Origin: Nemopilema nomurai
Lineage: Eukaryota; Cnidaria; Scyphozoa; Rhizostomeae; Rhizostomatidae
Reading direction: 5' to 3'
NCBI GenBank assembly: GCA_003864495.1
Contig: ML133365.1
Coordinates: 1,619,856-1,683,855, forward strand
DNA length: 64,000 nt
This document shows positions 1-11,139 of the stretch, one piece after another. A program made the translations under genes and the position numbers. Under the pieces are notes generated by a model. The model had not been told where the DNA came from, searched no databases, and saw only the letters and a list, made by a program, of their open reading frames with translations. The number at the start of each line of letters is the position of its first letter. Position 1 is the stretch's first letter.

Positions 1-329
1 TTCTAAATCTTCATACCCTTTCCTCTTTGAGAATTTTAGCAGCTCTTTTCTAAGTTCTAAAAAAATAACATAATCATTGATAACTACAAAATTGACTCAG
101 AGTGGATGGAAATTTCTGAATGAAGTTTACTGAACCAGATTTGAGTGATGTGTATAAAAACTAAGCAATTTTATAATCAAATGCATTTGTTTATATTTAT
201 ATTAACTGTGTTTTACTTCAAAAAACCTTTCACAATTGCTTTCAGAATCCATTAAAAATTTAATTTATGATTTTGTTGAATCTCTCCTGGGATAAATGTG
301 TGCCTTTCAATTGCATAAGAAGTAGTCAA
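1..329. other. AT-rich stretch, no gene seen
   Basis: No open frame with recognisable motifs. Because the THAP transposase on the minus strand has only reached its second catalytic-Asp exon at position 330, this stretch is most likely an intron of that gene, with the remaining 3' exons off the left edge. Confidence 0.5.
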
Positions 330-3116
330 CTAACTTTTTTTAAGGTACCATAAATCAAAATAGTGCTTGACATCTTTGTGGTCTACTCTCATAGCTTTCC
401 TTATTGTCATATGGCGATCTGACACAAATGTTGATACTTTCAACCCAGCACTCTCCATGTTGTTGAAGCATCGCTTGAAACCTTCAAACTCCATTGCTGG
501 ACTATTACCCACTTCATTACGCTGAAATAAAAATTCAACAAACATAAAGAGCTGTATAAATAGACATGCTCTAACATTAGATAAATAAATAATTTCTCAT
601 AATGCTGATATCAATTGTGATTGCAAAAAGAACTTACATCTCAAGAGAACTTCTAGGCTATTAAGATACCTTTGTTATTATATACATGTGCAGCCATTTT
701 TGTGTAGTTGAATTTGAACATGTGAATAGGATTAAAACAAAAGTCTCAGGAATATCATTCAGTGAGTTTCAGGAAAGCTGTTTATGAAAAGAAAAACTAT
801 AAGCATACTTACTTGAACAAGAGAAAAGTCAATTATTTTGTTGTTGTTGCAGCAATATATGGTGTATGCGCCATATTTTGCAGAGTGGCCCATTCTATCA
901 TGTCGCCCATCTCCGCAAATAATAAGAGATTCCCCTTTTTCCTTCAAATCGTTTATAGTCTTTTCTTGATATTGCTTCCAGAACAGATAAACAGATGGTA
1001 TAATTTTTTCCTACAGAACACAAATTTTAAGCCTAATATAAATAATATAAAATTATTCAAGTTAAATAGAAAATATATGGTTATTTTTTACTACACACAA
1101 ATTTATTTTGTTTACTACACATAAATATAACTATATTTCAACATTATATATATATAATAATGCAATTAAAATGAAGAATAGAAAGCTTTTTACCCTCTGA
1201 TGCTTGAAGAAGGTAGTCAAAGACAAACATGCCAACCTCATATGGTTGAAAACTCTAAATATTTTACTGGCTGATGCACCAGCCACAAGAGTAGCAAAGG
1301 ACAGGAGCAGGTTTCCAGCTGGGATCCTGGTTCCTTTCATATCTGGCTGACTTCTCCACACATTTTCATTTGATGGGCACTGAATACTGGAACATATGGT
1401 TTTAACCTCCACCATGGTTCCAATCTGACGTGTGGTGATGAGAGGATTTGCTGTTTTGCAGACAGGACACAACTGAAAGAACAGCAATAGCTGTGACATA
1501 AAAACAATAAACTTTGATTCAGTCCTCTTTGACAGGTTGTCATCTTTTGAATGTCTGAAATAGAATTCAAGAAATGAATTAATGAAGATGCTTACAATTT
1601 AAAGCCAATTTAGGCAACATGACAACTAAATGTGATATTTTAAATTTTATCATTTGACAAGAAGGCAAACAATTTAATTAGCTTGTATAAGAACCAGCAC
1701 AAAAATCCAAGTAAAAAAAGTAAAAACATATCTATCATCAAATCCAATCTCTTCATCAGACTGATCAGTGTCTTCTTCAATATCATAATCTGCATCTTCC
1801 ATATCTTCTAGATGGACATTTTCTTCATCACTGAAAATTTCTTCATCTGTGTCCGAAGCATCAACTTGATGGTGAAGAGGTTTTGGTGGTCTTGTCTCAC
1901 TTCTTACGGTTTTCACTTTGTAAATGCATAAACAATTTAAGACATTCTTATATAAGATTTTTTCATTTTACAAGAATAAATTGTTTGTTTCAAAACTTTT
2001 ATCCAATTACAGGGGGATCAAGGTCATTTGGAAAGGATTATACATTGAACAGAAATACAAATCAGTGTTGCATTCTCAAAGTAATTAATCATTCTTCAAA
2101 AAAAAACATTTGAAACGCTTTGCAGCCAGTGGCAGACACCTGGGGGCACAGGGGTGGCGGTGGGGCAGGGTTGAATCACCACCAACATTTTGTGAGACAT
2201 CTTTTGTTCAGGTGCACATACCTACTAGCCTTTTGCACTTTTGTCTTTGTTTTTTTAATTTGAATTTACAAGAAAGCCAGAGACTTCTAAGGCGCTGATT
2301 TTGACCAGATAACCATTTACAGCCAGTGCAGTTGTCTGTCTGACATGCAACACTCTTTATCTAGAATTAAAATATATGAGCGTGTTAAAGATTTATTTGC
2401 AAATTCGAAACATACTATCCACCTTCCAGTTATTAAATATTGAGGTTTTCATGATATTCAGGAATCCACTTACACTACAATCTTCGGGTATTTCAACCGA
2501 TTCTTCAACTTCTGCCGTCTCGGGACAATGCAAATCTGTGGCTGATTCTTCCGTTGCGATGGACGCAAATACGTTCCGAATGGTCTGAAAAATTTTAGAA
2601 CTTTTGAAAATTACCTTACCACAGCTAATATGATAAATCATGTAAATTGATAACTGCCGTTAAGAAGCGAATTTAGGTCTCTATAAGTGTTACATTTCTG
2701 AAAACGTTAAGACTGTTTACCTGGCGATGTGCCCTAGACCTCTTTGGCTTAGGACGTGTAGATTCTCCAGTCGCAACCAGTGCAGAAGAAGCGTTAGGGT
2801 ACACTGTCAGAAAGGCAAGGATGCCAAAATCATCGCGCTTCAACACTGCCTGTAGCCTTTCTGTTGGTCCAAGCAGTGCCGTGAATTTTCTTAGGAAATC
2901 CTCTTCTCTGAAATGATCGGAACAGACAGCAGAGTACTGCGACGGAACGAGATTCGCACGTTTTCATTGAATAAAGTCAACCCATCTCTTTCTCCTGCGT
3001 TTGGCTTCTGGCCTCTCATCCTCCCAAAATGGGATACGATGAAGTGAAATTCCTTTCTCTTTACTCCCTTTGTCATTTTTATTACCACAACCATACACAA
3101 CACAGCGATCAGGCAT
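330..3116 (-). pseudogene. THAP-domain DDE transposase, Kolobok-like (copy 1, 3' end outside the window)
   Basis: This is a cut-and-paste transposase gene read right to left. The start codon is at 3116-3114 and opens a THAP zinc-finger exon (C-x4-C at the N-terminus, then a CSDHF motif). The THAP exon is broken by an in-frame TGA near 2967. Then follow a Ser/Glu-rich exon (about 2450-2590), an acidic exon (about 1720-1916), and a Cys-rich exon (1187-1499) with two CxxC pairs and the family motif RIPAGNLLLSF. The exon at about 811-1015 holds the first catalytic region (GDGRHDRMGHSAKYG), and the exon at 330-545 holds the second Asp (FVSDRHMT) followed by KHYFDLWYL. The Glu exon and C-terminus lie off the window. 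Order and motifs match two other copies here (5.7-11.0 kb and 35.3-40.0 kb). Assignment to Kolobok rests on recalled motif similarity; the THAP-DDE call itself is firm. Confidence 0.75.
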
Positions 3117-3905
3117 TTCGATGTGCGTGTTACCGTATTCTTTTACATATAAACAAATGGCGCTGCCTCAGTGTGTTCCGTAATCTACGTCACTGAGCAC
3201 TAGACCCATGCCCCTTCAAATAGCGCGGCTTTTGCTCAAAAATATGAAAAGTCAACTTTTTCAGGTGGCGAAAAAGGACCAAACGACAGAGCATACCCTC
3301 AGAACAACATTGCTAGTCAATTCAGGGGTATGTTTTGGTCCAAAAAACACAATTTCCCTCACTGGCTTGATATACACTTTAACCAGTTTTTAAGATAACC
3401 TGCTATCAAAACATATTTGTGCTAAGCCTAGGCCGATCGACAATAAATAGGCGTGGGTTTGACCAATATTCATTTGGATTTTATTAGGCCCATGCCATGG
3501 ATACCTGTCTAGCAAGATATCAAAAGTGTCACTTTTATAGTAGAGACAAACTGATATTTAGACATTGCAAACGGGGAGTGGGGTAGAAATCAGAATCACA
3601 ATGGCTAAAAGTGGTACAATTTTGTGATTCTTGCCTCTACATATGTATTTTGGCCATTGTTGTGGTAGGTCCTTGCCTTATTTGCCAGAAATAATAGGCT
3701 TTAGACCAAAGAAACAGCCTATGCCTTTCATAGGCAACTATGATGGCAATTGTTCCACATGCTTAATTTATTTGCAAAGTGCATCATTTTCAAATAACTC
3801 TGTGATCACAATGGGTAATGATCCGCTGCTGTTTGATACCATTGGAATTTGGATTTACTTTCATCTTTCACAATCTTATTTGATATATGTTACGTTGTGT
3901 TACAG
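3117..3905. other. Spacer between transposase copy 1 and the P2X7-like gene
   Basis: I cannot find the expected acidic first exon of the downstream P2X7-ballast gene here. Open stretches at 3208-3393 and 3631-3905 show no homology to the exon 1 of the intact copy at 34044-34303, and the second simply reads through intron sequence into the exon at 3906. The promoter or terminus of one or both flanking elements should lie here, but no inverted repeat was recognised. Confidence 0.4.
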
Positions 3906-4194
3906 GTGCATGTGCCATAAGTGTTCCATTGCAGAATTGGCAGGATCTAGAGAGTATCGCTGCTGTTGGGAAATTTTATCAGCCCATGGAAAACTCACTT
4001 TTGATGGGAGCATTGACAGGATCAAATGTGTCACTCAGCATGATGACTTTGTGGCACTTACAAACACAACTGTTTTAAAACAAGTAGCACCACTGTTGAA
4101 GTGCAAAGATGGTAAAAGTTACAGAAAGAAGAAAGACACCACAGAAAATGAGTAAGATGTTATAATGATTATCTTCAGTGATCTTTTGAAGTCG

Positions 4195-4392
4195 TCAGAG
4201 ACGTAGGAACCTGGGGCACTGGGGGCATGTGCAAGACACAAGATTTTGCCAAATTTTGAAATGAACAAAGAATTGCTCTTTTTATTTTCAAGAGAGTGGT
4301 ACCCCTGTAGTTTAATGAAATAAGTGCCCTGAAGTGTTGTGCGCCCCCCCCCCCCCCCCCCAGTTTGAGATGCTACCTACGTCTCTGGAAGT
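4195..4392. repeat. Short G/C-tract interspersed repeat
   Basis: Begins near GACGTAGGAACCTGGG, carries a run of about 18 C residues (4345-4363), and ends GTTTGAGATG...CTACGTCTC. A second copy lies at 9968-10175 and a partial inverted one at about 26998-27072. The near-complementary ends (acgtag/ctacgt) suggest a small non-autonomous element. It sits in the intron between the two P2X7-like exons. Confidence 0.6.
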
Positions 4393-4489
4393 CATTAATG
4401 TCACAAATAATTTTCTGAAGAAATGTTCTTGTGCTAAAAGCGAACACATCAAAGCGTCAATCAATAAACAAACGCGCAGTCAAGTCATA

Positions 4490-4813
4490 TACAGTCAAAT
4501 CACTTAGACCATGAAAACGATCCTACCAACCCAAATTCTGAATTATGGAGAGCATTATTGTAAATTAGATAGTATAACTTTGTATGCTTTTCTTTTTCCA
4601 AGTATCTTGAATGTATGTATTTGCATGGCCCAGTGTAACTCAGTTCTTTGACTGACTGACGTGGTGTCCAAAGAATGTAATTAAATCAAGTCAAGTTAAG
4701 GCAATTGGAAAGAAAAATAGATTTGGGTCTTGTTTTCCCCATCTGATTGGAATGTCCAACTTGTGTGAGTCCAACTTCTGTGAGTCCAACCTGTGTGAGT
4801 TTGACTCTGCAGT
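4490..4813. repeat. Possible MITE with CAGTCAAA-type ends
   Basis: Left end AGTCAAATCACTTAGACC and right end (reverse complement) AGTCAAACTCACACAGG are loosely complementary. Inside the right arm an 18-bp unit (gtccaacttgtgtgagtc-like) is tandemly repeated about three times at 4753-4805. It resembles the better candidate at 5359-5533. Match quality is modest. Confidence 0.35.
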
Positions 4814-5358
4814 TCAGGTATATTGTCTTGGTATAATTTTAGGTTTAACCATCATCATTCTTTTTAGGTTTATGAGAGCAGTTGCATATAGATGGCTGAT
4901 TAGATGGATATGTGGACACCTTGGCTGGGATAATAGCCGACCTTTGTCAGCATGCATCTATGAACACATAAGAAAAAAGTTTCCAGTGAGAGCAATCACT
5001 GGCTTTATGGCATCAGAAGAAAGGAACTAGTTGCTACATGAACATTAAATATTTTCTGGATCATTTGTTTCTCTCATGGGGAGACTAAAGAATGTAATGT
5101 CACTGAGGGTGATCAAAAAGCTAACCACACAAATTACTGTAGGCTACAATTACTGTAGCTTACAATTTTTTTTCAGGTTTCTAAATCTTTTGACATGTCC
5201 TTTGATGACAAATTTGAACATTTATGTTGCATATTGCAAGTTCCTAAATGACCTCTTGTGACATTCATTCTTTAGCTTTAGTACAGTATACCGGGTGAAC
5301 CAGAAAAAAGTTCCCACTTTTGAAAATTCATAGCAAAGAGCAAAGTTTTGGAAGTCAA

Positions 5359-5533
5359 TACAGTGAAACTCGTATCTATAAGTCAGATCACTTTGGACCA
5401 AGAAAACTATGTACTTGGATGCAAATAAAAAGAGAAAAGTGAGTGGGACTTTCAGGATTGCCCAATTTTCTCTTGACTTATGCGAATAGGTGACTTATGA
5501 AAGTCTGACTTGCACAAGTTTGACTGTCTAGCA
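5359..5533. repeat. Pogo/Tigger-like MITE candidate
   Basis: Left end CAGTGAAACTCGTATCTATA followed by AGTCAGATCACTTT; the right end reverse-complements to CAGTCAAACTTGTGC followed by AAGTCAGACTTT. A CAGTGAAAC start next to TA is typical of pogo-like elements. At about 175 bp with no ORF it is non-autonomous. It lies in the gap between the convergent P2X7-like gene and THAP transposase copy 2. Confidence 0.45.
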
Positions 5534-5723
5534 AAAAATATCAGAAAAACATCAGAAAAAAGAAGTTGGGCATAATTTCTGGAAAGGTCCATTACATATC
5601 TCCATAGTCTTGAATGTCTACTATACAAATTGTGATCAGGCTTTTGTGGCATGATAAAAGTGATCCTAAATATGGTCAACCAAACAAACATTTTGTAAGA
5701 AATATCTGACATTCTGAAAGGTA

Positions 5724-8700
5724 TCAGTAACTATAGTGGCAAAACTTACATGGGGGAAACAAATCTGTTTGCATGACTTTCCTTGCGTTCCATTTAGCAA
5801 TTGCATCTTCACGTGAGTTTTTCTCAGTAAACTTTCTGTTCGGGGGCTCTGGGACTTTTGCCGTATACTCTGCCATTCTAGTGGCCATTGCTTCAATATC
5901 CTCTTTTGATAACGAAAAAAGCATGCCTCTCATCTCCACAACATATCCTAAAATAAAAAAAATTCAGCTAAAGTTATAATATGTTTTGCTGTATAGTACA
6001 TATGTTATTTCATGTAATCATCAGTTTATGAAAATACAGTTTGAACAGTCATGCCAAAAGAAAGCTTTTGATGTTCCACAAATTATTGAATGAATAGTAC
6101 TTCAAATACATCAATATTTGATTGGAGACCATTTCTGCTACAGTAAGAAGGTTCATTACAACAGAAGTTCCAAGAATGGATCAAAAAATCTTTTACAGTT
6201 ACTTCAGTCAGCTTTTTGGCACATTAAAACTGTATTTGGTTGATGCTGTTGTTGTATGCAAGGCCTATGATGTACAAAAGTGCAACAAAAACCATATGCC
6301 TCACCATATGTTAGAGGGACTGCTATTGCTCTAACAACCTCATCTCCAAGTTTGAATTTGGGGTATGTGATGTGGTATGAAACCTCTCCCTGTTTTGTTC
6401 TTCTTTTCTCCCTCTTGACATTCTCATTAAAATGCAGTATGGCTAGAATTGTCCTATGAAAAGAGTGTTTGATAAATAGAATTGCAATGTTGACAAAGGT
6501 ACTATGCCACCATCTGGCACATAACAGATTACCAAGGCAGTAGTGGCTTTTTTGCAGGCTCTTAAAAAGTTGCAAGACGTGATGTCCAATTAGTGAAAGT
6601 GATTAACATAATTCTTTTTAAATTATCAAAGGAGACAAATTGTCTAAAGACATGCTGCTATAAGCAAATAGATTTGGAACAATAGAAAATGCCACGTTGG
6701 AGACTTTCAAAGGGCATGCTAGTGCATTATAAAAGGGCATGCCATATCTGTATTCACACTGAAAGCATAAAGATGGTTCTGTAAGGTCCCATGCTTTACC
6801 TGTATTCCTTGCCTTCTTTTTGAGTTTTTTCATTAAGGAAATTTTCCAATTTTTTGAATTTTTCAAATTGCTTGAGTGCTGACATAAATTGCTCTTTACC
6901 TACACACTGTTCCAAGGTATGAATACGCAATCATTTTTGGATGCCAGTAATTTAGTAATGAGTGAAAGCCTTCCAGACTGCTTGTTTGCACATCAGGTGA
7001 CAACCTAGACACATCACCAAGTAAGGTTCCATGCAAACCAATGGCACATAGTTTGTCATTTCCTTTTGCCAAGTTCTCCATGAGAACATTTGGTGGATAA
7101 TTCGTTGGGATGCCCTTCATGCATGTCTGCAACATGGTAGAAAAAAGACTTCCATTTTGCAACTACTAGCTCTCCAAATCCTTCTTTGGTTGAAGTACAA
7201 CACCAGTAGATGTGACGATGACTGCTTTTTATCCATTTTCCTAAAACTTCAAATCCATTTTGCTTGCTTGCTGCTAAAACCTTTTTACAGACTTTGCAAC
7301 ATGCCAAATATCATACAGATGGGTTGTTTCTTTCTGTGTTTCACGTATCCATTTTGCTATTCCTAAATGGCGATCAGACAAATTTCTTTATAACTATGCC
7401 ATCTTTTTTCAAATTCTCAAAGCATCTCTTCGCTCCCAACAACTCCATTCCGTTGCTGCTACCTGCCTCGTTTGCCTGTTGAAAAGAAATGCATCAAATG
7501 AGTTTACTTCTCAACACATTGTAGGCTATTTCATGACGTAGAATAATACAAAAAAACACGAAAAAATATTTATTTGACAGAGAAGGTGTTTTATCTAGAA
7601 TATTTGCTGAATTATCTAATTAAAATCCAGGAAAACTAAACATTTTCCTTAATTTTAACGTAAATAATGAAGCTTTAATGTAAAAGAAACAAAAATAACA
7701 TGAACAAAAGCATTTTTTAAGTTGGCCACACTAAAATCTTCCACAGGAGACTTCCTTTTTGTAATTCACTCAGAAGATTTCTCAATTTCTTTTGTAGAAT
7801 AGCTGAAGGCCTATACATTTGCGCAAATTCTCAGGAATAAAATTATCCACAAAACTGCAATATGATTATGTAGATAACATCTTAACATCTAGAGACCTTC
7901 AATTAAAACCCTTGTGGGGAAGAAAAATGATGAATGGGGGCATTGGGAAAAATTATAGATTCTTGCGTAAAATATTTACCCCCTGCAAATTCTTCACCAG
8001 TCAGAGACAATATTGCGATATACAGTTTAAACTCTTCTCTTTTCTCTAAGAAACTGCTTTTGAGAAAGGCTCAGTTTTGTAAGGATCAATTTCATTTCAT
8101 TTTTATTTCATCAATACTTGCTAAAAGAAACTTGTTGTAATTTGGTAGCTACAACTGTAATGTATTTATTCTATGTTCATAAAAACGTCTGACATTACCT
8201 GGATGAGCTCAAAATGCACAATCTTCAGTATTGTTGGGCAAAGCATGGAGTAAAGACCAAATTTTGCACTGTGGCCCATTGAGTCGAAACGACCATCTCC
8301 CGCCCATGAAATGTTTCTTTTACTTTCCAGTCCCTTGATTAGTTTTTCTCTGTATGAATTCCAAAAGGAGAGAATCTGAGGAAAAAGGAACTTCTTCTGA
8401 TGGTAAAGGTAGGTTCTGGGGCTTATTACTGATAAACCCATATGCTTGCAGACTAACAAGAAACGGCTTATTTTGGCTCCAGCCATCAACATTGACTATC
8501 CAGAAACTCATAAGTATGTTTCCAGCAGGGTATCGATTGAAGATCATTGGCTGGCTTTTCCACTGAAATGACCCACCACAGTCCTTGCAGGTCTGAGTCA
8601 CAACAACCATTGTCCCATTCTCTCTTATCTTTACAGAGGGTTTTCCAGATTTGCAGATAAAACAAAACATGCTAAATAACTTTAACAGCATTGACTGAAA

Positions 8701-10971
8701 TATAATGTATTTCTTTTCATACTGTTGGTTGCTTTTCTTATCATCGCTGAAAAATAAAAATGGATATCAGTAAGTACTTTACACATATTATATGTACAGA
8801 ATAGTATGACCTATTTCAAACCCATCAGAACTGTCAATTCAAAAGAAATTCATGCACTTTTGAAAATAAAATGCAGATATTGGAGCACATTACTACTGTA
8901 TATGTTACTATGATCAAACAACCCACCTTTTGCATTCCTGTGAATTTTGTGCAACATCTTCCTTGTCATCATCATCACCATCATCATCATCAGTCAAGTT
9001 TTCCATTGTTCCCCAGTCATCATCACTATCACTGACACTTTCATCTGTTTCCTCTTCATCAGATGAAACATGCTGGTCTTCTTCAGGCGTTATATTTGGT
9101 TGGTTTACTTGTTCATCCACGCAAATAACATCCTGTGGAAAACAACATTTACCACTTTTCATATTGACAAGTTACAAGCAGGCATAAATTACGGACAGTG
9201 CATGATCATGCCCACATATACAGAACGATGAGGTTAAATGTCAGACATATGCTACTGTACAGTATGTCTGTGAAAACTTAGAGAGTAGCTGATGCGAATT
9301 TTTCAAAAATCGTGCAATGTGCAATTTCACACAATAGCTTTAATTACAAATAGGTATGTGGGTAGCAGGAATGATTTTTTAAGTAGACCTTATTTGCAAG
9401 TTTAATATGCTAGCATAAACAGAAAAAATGTGACCAACTTACATGTCTCTTTTTGTGAAATTTTCTCCTTAAGTTTGAGACGATCTTCTGACAGTTATGC
9501 AGCCTCTTTTTCAAATTTGTACACTTAGTACAATGCAGGGTGATTTCATCAGACGTGCCTGTGCATTTGTCATTCTTGTTATTTGATTCTACCACTTCTC
9601 TTGAGCTGCTGACACCAACCTCTTCTTCAAGTAAGTTATCAGTTCCTATTTGTATCTCATCTGCCACAAGAGGTTGCAGTTTCACAGGGCTTTTCTGGTG
9701 CAACAGGTTTCGAATGGTCTATGTGGAGTTAAAAAAGGAAACTGGCATGAGTAATGAAAACTATTATATCAAACAAGAGTTGAGAAAATAAAAAAAAATG
9801 GTGTACCCTGACATAAGTTAAAACTGTTGCACAAGGTCCAGATGATGCTGGAGGACAGATTTCATAAATAAACATCATTAAAATTGGGAGGGATAGTAGC
9901 ACAACATTTGCCATTTGATGGACTCTGCATTCTCCAATTGAGTCCTTGGGCTTGAGCATGAATAAGGACAGAGATGTGGGAACCAGGAGGCACGTGCCCC
10001 CCCCCCCCCAAATTTTCAACTAACAAGAAAGTGCCCTTTTTTATTTTCAGGAAGTGCCCTGGACTTGCAACAACTCTCTCTCTTTTTAGTTCAAGTAGTC
10101 TGAAAAAAGCCCCCTTCAGCAATGAAAAAGTGTTATGCCCCCCAGGTTTGAGATGTTTTCTACATCCTTGATAAAGATACAGTATACATATAAGACTTTC
10201 AAGTAAGTACTGTTACTCTTCACGTTTACATCACTTTTTACAAACAGCATGTTAAAATTATCCAAGCTCTTTGTGATATCATTGTCTGCTGTTCTGCACT
10301 GTTTCCTAAAAATGATTTTTTCTGTACTAAGAAAAACACAAGGAATCCAAACTTAGGCCGATGGCTACCTTCAAAGCTATCTTATCAGCAGGGGCAACTT
10401 CAAAAAAATAATTTCTTAAGAAAAGAATAATGAGTTCCGACTATACCTGTCTTCGTTCTCTTGGGGTCGAAATTTTCTTCTCCTCAAAACTATCACCGAT
10501 AACTTTTCGTTTTTGGACTTGAGGGGCATTGTCAATCGTTGGCACTGCACCAGGTTCTAGCTTTCTTTGCCTAGGAATGTTGTTTCTTTGTGGGCTATTT
10601 TCTGCAACCAAGATGTCTGGTCGTCTAAAGTAGCACGTTGGCTCAAAGTGCCCCGAGCAAAGATGAGACGATGTGGTTGGAGTGAAGTCTTTTCTATGTC
10701 TTCGCACAAAGTTTGTCCACAATTTCTGCACAGTCTTGTGCATGTTGACATTTGGGCTGAAACTACTATTCTTGCACGACCTTTTCCCAGGCAAACCAGC
10801 AACGCAGTATTTCCCTCCCCCTTTCTTCTTTTTATTCTGGCCATCTCGTGATTTCTTCGGGCTCGGCTTCATGTCTTCATTCGCATCGATTTCTTTTATT
10901 TCCCGGCAAAGGCAGTGCAAGAGTTCCGAATAGAAAGCGCACGCTTTTCGAGAACAGCTCCATGACGTCAC
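5724..10971 (-). pseudogene. THAP-domain DDE transposase, Kolobok-like (copy 2)
   Basis: Exons in reading order: THAP exon (10441-10971; KYCVAGLPGKRSCKN with Cys pair, then LCSGHF); an exon with two CxxC pairs (9410-9703; LHCTKCTNLKKRLHNC); an acidic exon (8914-9162); the Cys-rich exon with GRYPAGN-type motif RYPAGNILMSF (8320-8691); first catalytic Asp (8166-8400, AGDGRFDSMGHSAKFG); second Asp region (about 7160-7490, SDRHLGIAKW, DIWHVAK); the Glu exon (6896-7060, SSLEGFHSLLNYWHPKM); HFNENVKRE exon (6320-6475); and a C-terminal exon (5745-5950). It is broken at the second Asp (two-base shift near 7380) and again near 7270. The Glu residue and first Asp remain. The start is uncertain: 10971 or an internal Met near 10870. 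The C-terminal zinc-knuckle exon seen in copies 3 and 4 was not found. It is convergent with the P2X7-like gene ending at 5030. Confidence 0.75.
9968..10175. repeat. Short G/C-tract interspersed repeat
   Basis: Shares with 4195-4392 the order: GATGTGGGAACC-type start, poly-C run of about 13, AAATTTTCAA...AAGAAAGTGCCCT, and a GTTTGAGATG...CTACATCC end. It lies in an intron of THAP transposase copy 2. The reverse-orientation copy at 26998-27072 shares the GGAACC / poly-C / AAAGTGCCCT core. Confidence 0.6.
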
Positions 10972-11139
10972 GCGGCCGCGCAGATTTTGTCGCTGTCATT
11001 CAAGAAAATTCACACACTTTGGCAGTCATTTTCTCGGGGATTTCAACAAAAAATTCTTCAAATAGATATACAATTCTGCTCAGCATAAAAAATGCTTGAA
11101 AAAGTCATCTTTAGCTCAATTTTCAAAATTTCATTGCAC
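10972..11139. other. Boundary between THAP element copy 2 and the YqaJ element
   Basis: Contains a GC-richer patch (10961-10985, TGACGTCACGCGGCCGCG) just upstream of the THAP exon, plausibly the promoter or terminus of that element. No inverted-repeat partner was recognised near 3100-3210 or 14300-14460. Confidence 0.3.

Larger units (their letters stand above)
3906..5030 (+). pseudogene. P2X7 intracellular (ballast)-domain protein, copy 2, exons 2-3
   Basis: Two exons of a small Zn-binding protein resembling the cytoplasmic ballast domain of the vertebrate P2X7 receptor. Exon 2 (3906-4151, 246 nt) starts after a tacag acceptor and encodes the CMCHKC cluster, then YRCCWE and further Cys/His positions. 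It ends GA|GTAAGA. Exon 3 (4868-5030) encodes FMRAVAYRWLIRWICGHLG and ends in the family's C-terminal block (ACIYEHIRKKFP) before a TAG stop. Exon 2 is the same length as in the intact copy at 34482-34727 and the intron phases agree. No transmembrane segments are present, so this is not an ion channel. Exon 1 was not located, hence 'partial'. It runs tail-to-tail towards the THAP transposase that starts at 10971. The molecular function is unknown; the domain is known to bind Zn, and in P2X7 guanine nucleotides. Confidence 0.75.

Noticed and set aside
762..1124. 120-codon plus-strand open frame
   Set aside because: Antisense to the transposase exon encoding GDGRHDRMGHSAKYG; no independent motif.
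3631..3905. Open frame preceding the P2X7-like exon, apparently its N-terminus
   Set aside because: A TACAG acceptor at 3901-3905 and exact match of the exon boundary with the copy at 34482 show this is intron read-through.
3906..5030. Annotation as a true P2X receptor channel
   Set aside because: None of the three copies encodes transmembrane helices or the extracellular ATP-binding ectodomain; only the cytoplasmic ballast-type domain is present.
5280..5320. ACCGGGTGAACCAGAAAAAAGTT, resembling a mariner-type end
   Set aside because: Only one end is visible and no mariner transposase or inverse copy was found nearby.
10700..11000. CpG-rich patch as a host promoter CpG island
   Set aside because: Very short (about 25 bases of high GC) and adjoining a transposase start; better explained as an element end or its own promoter.
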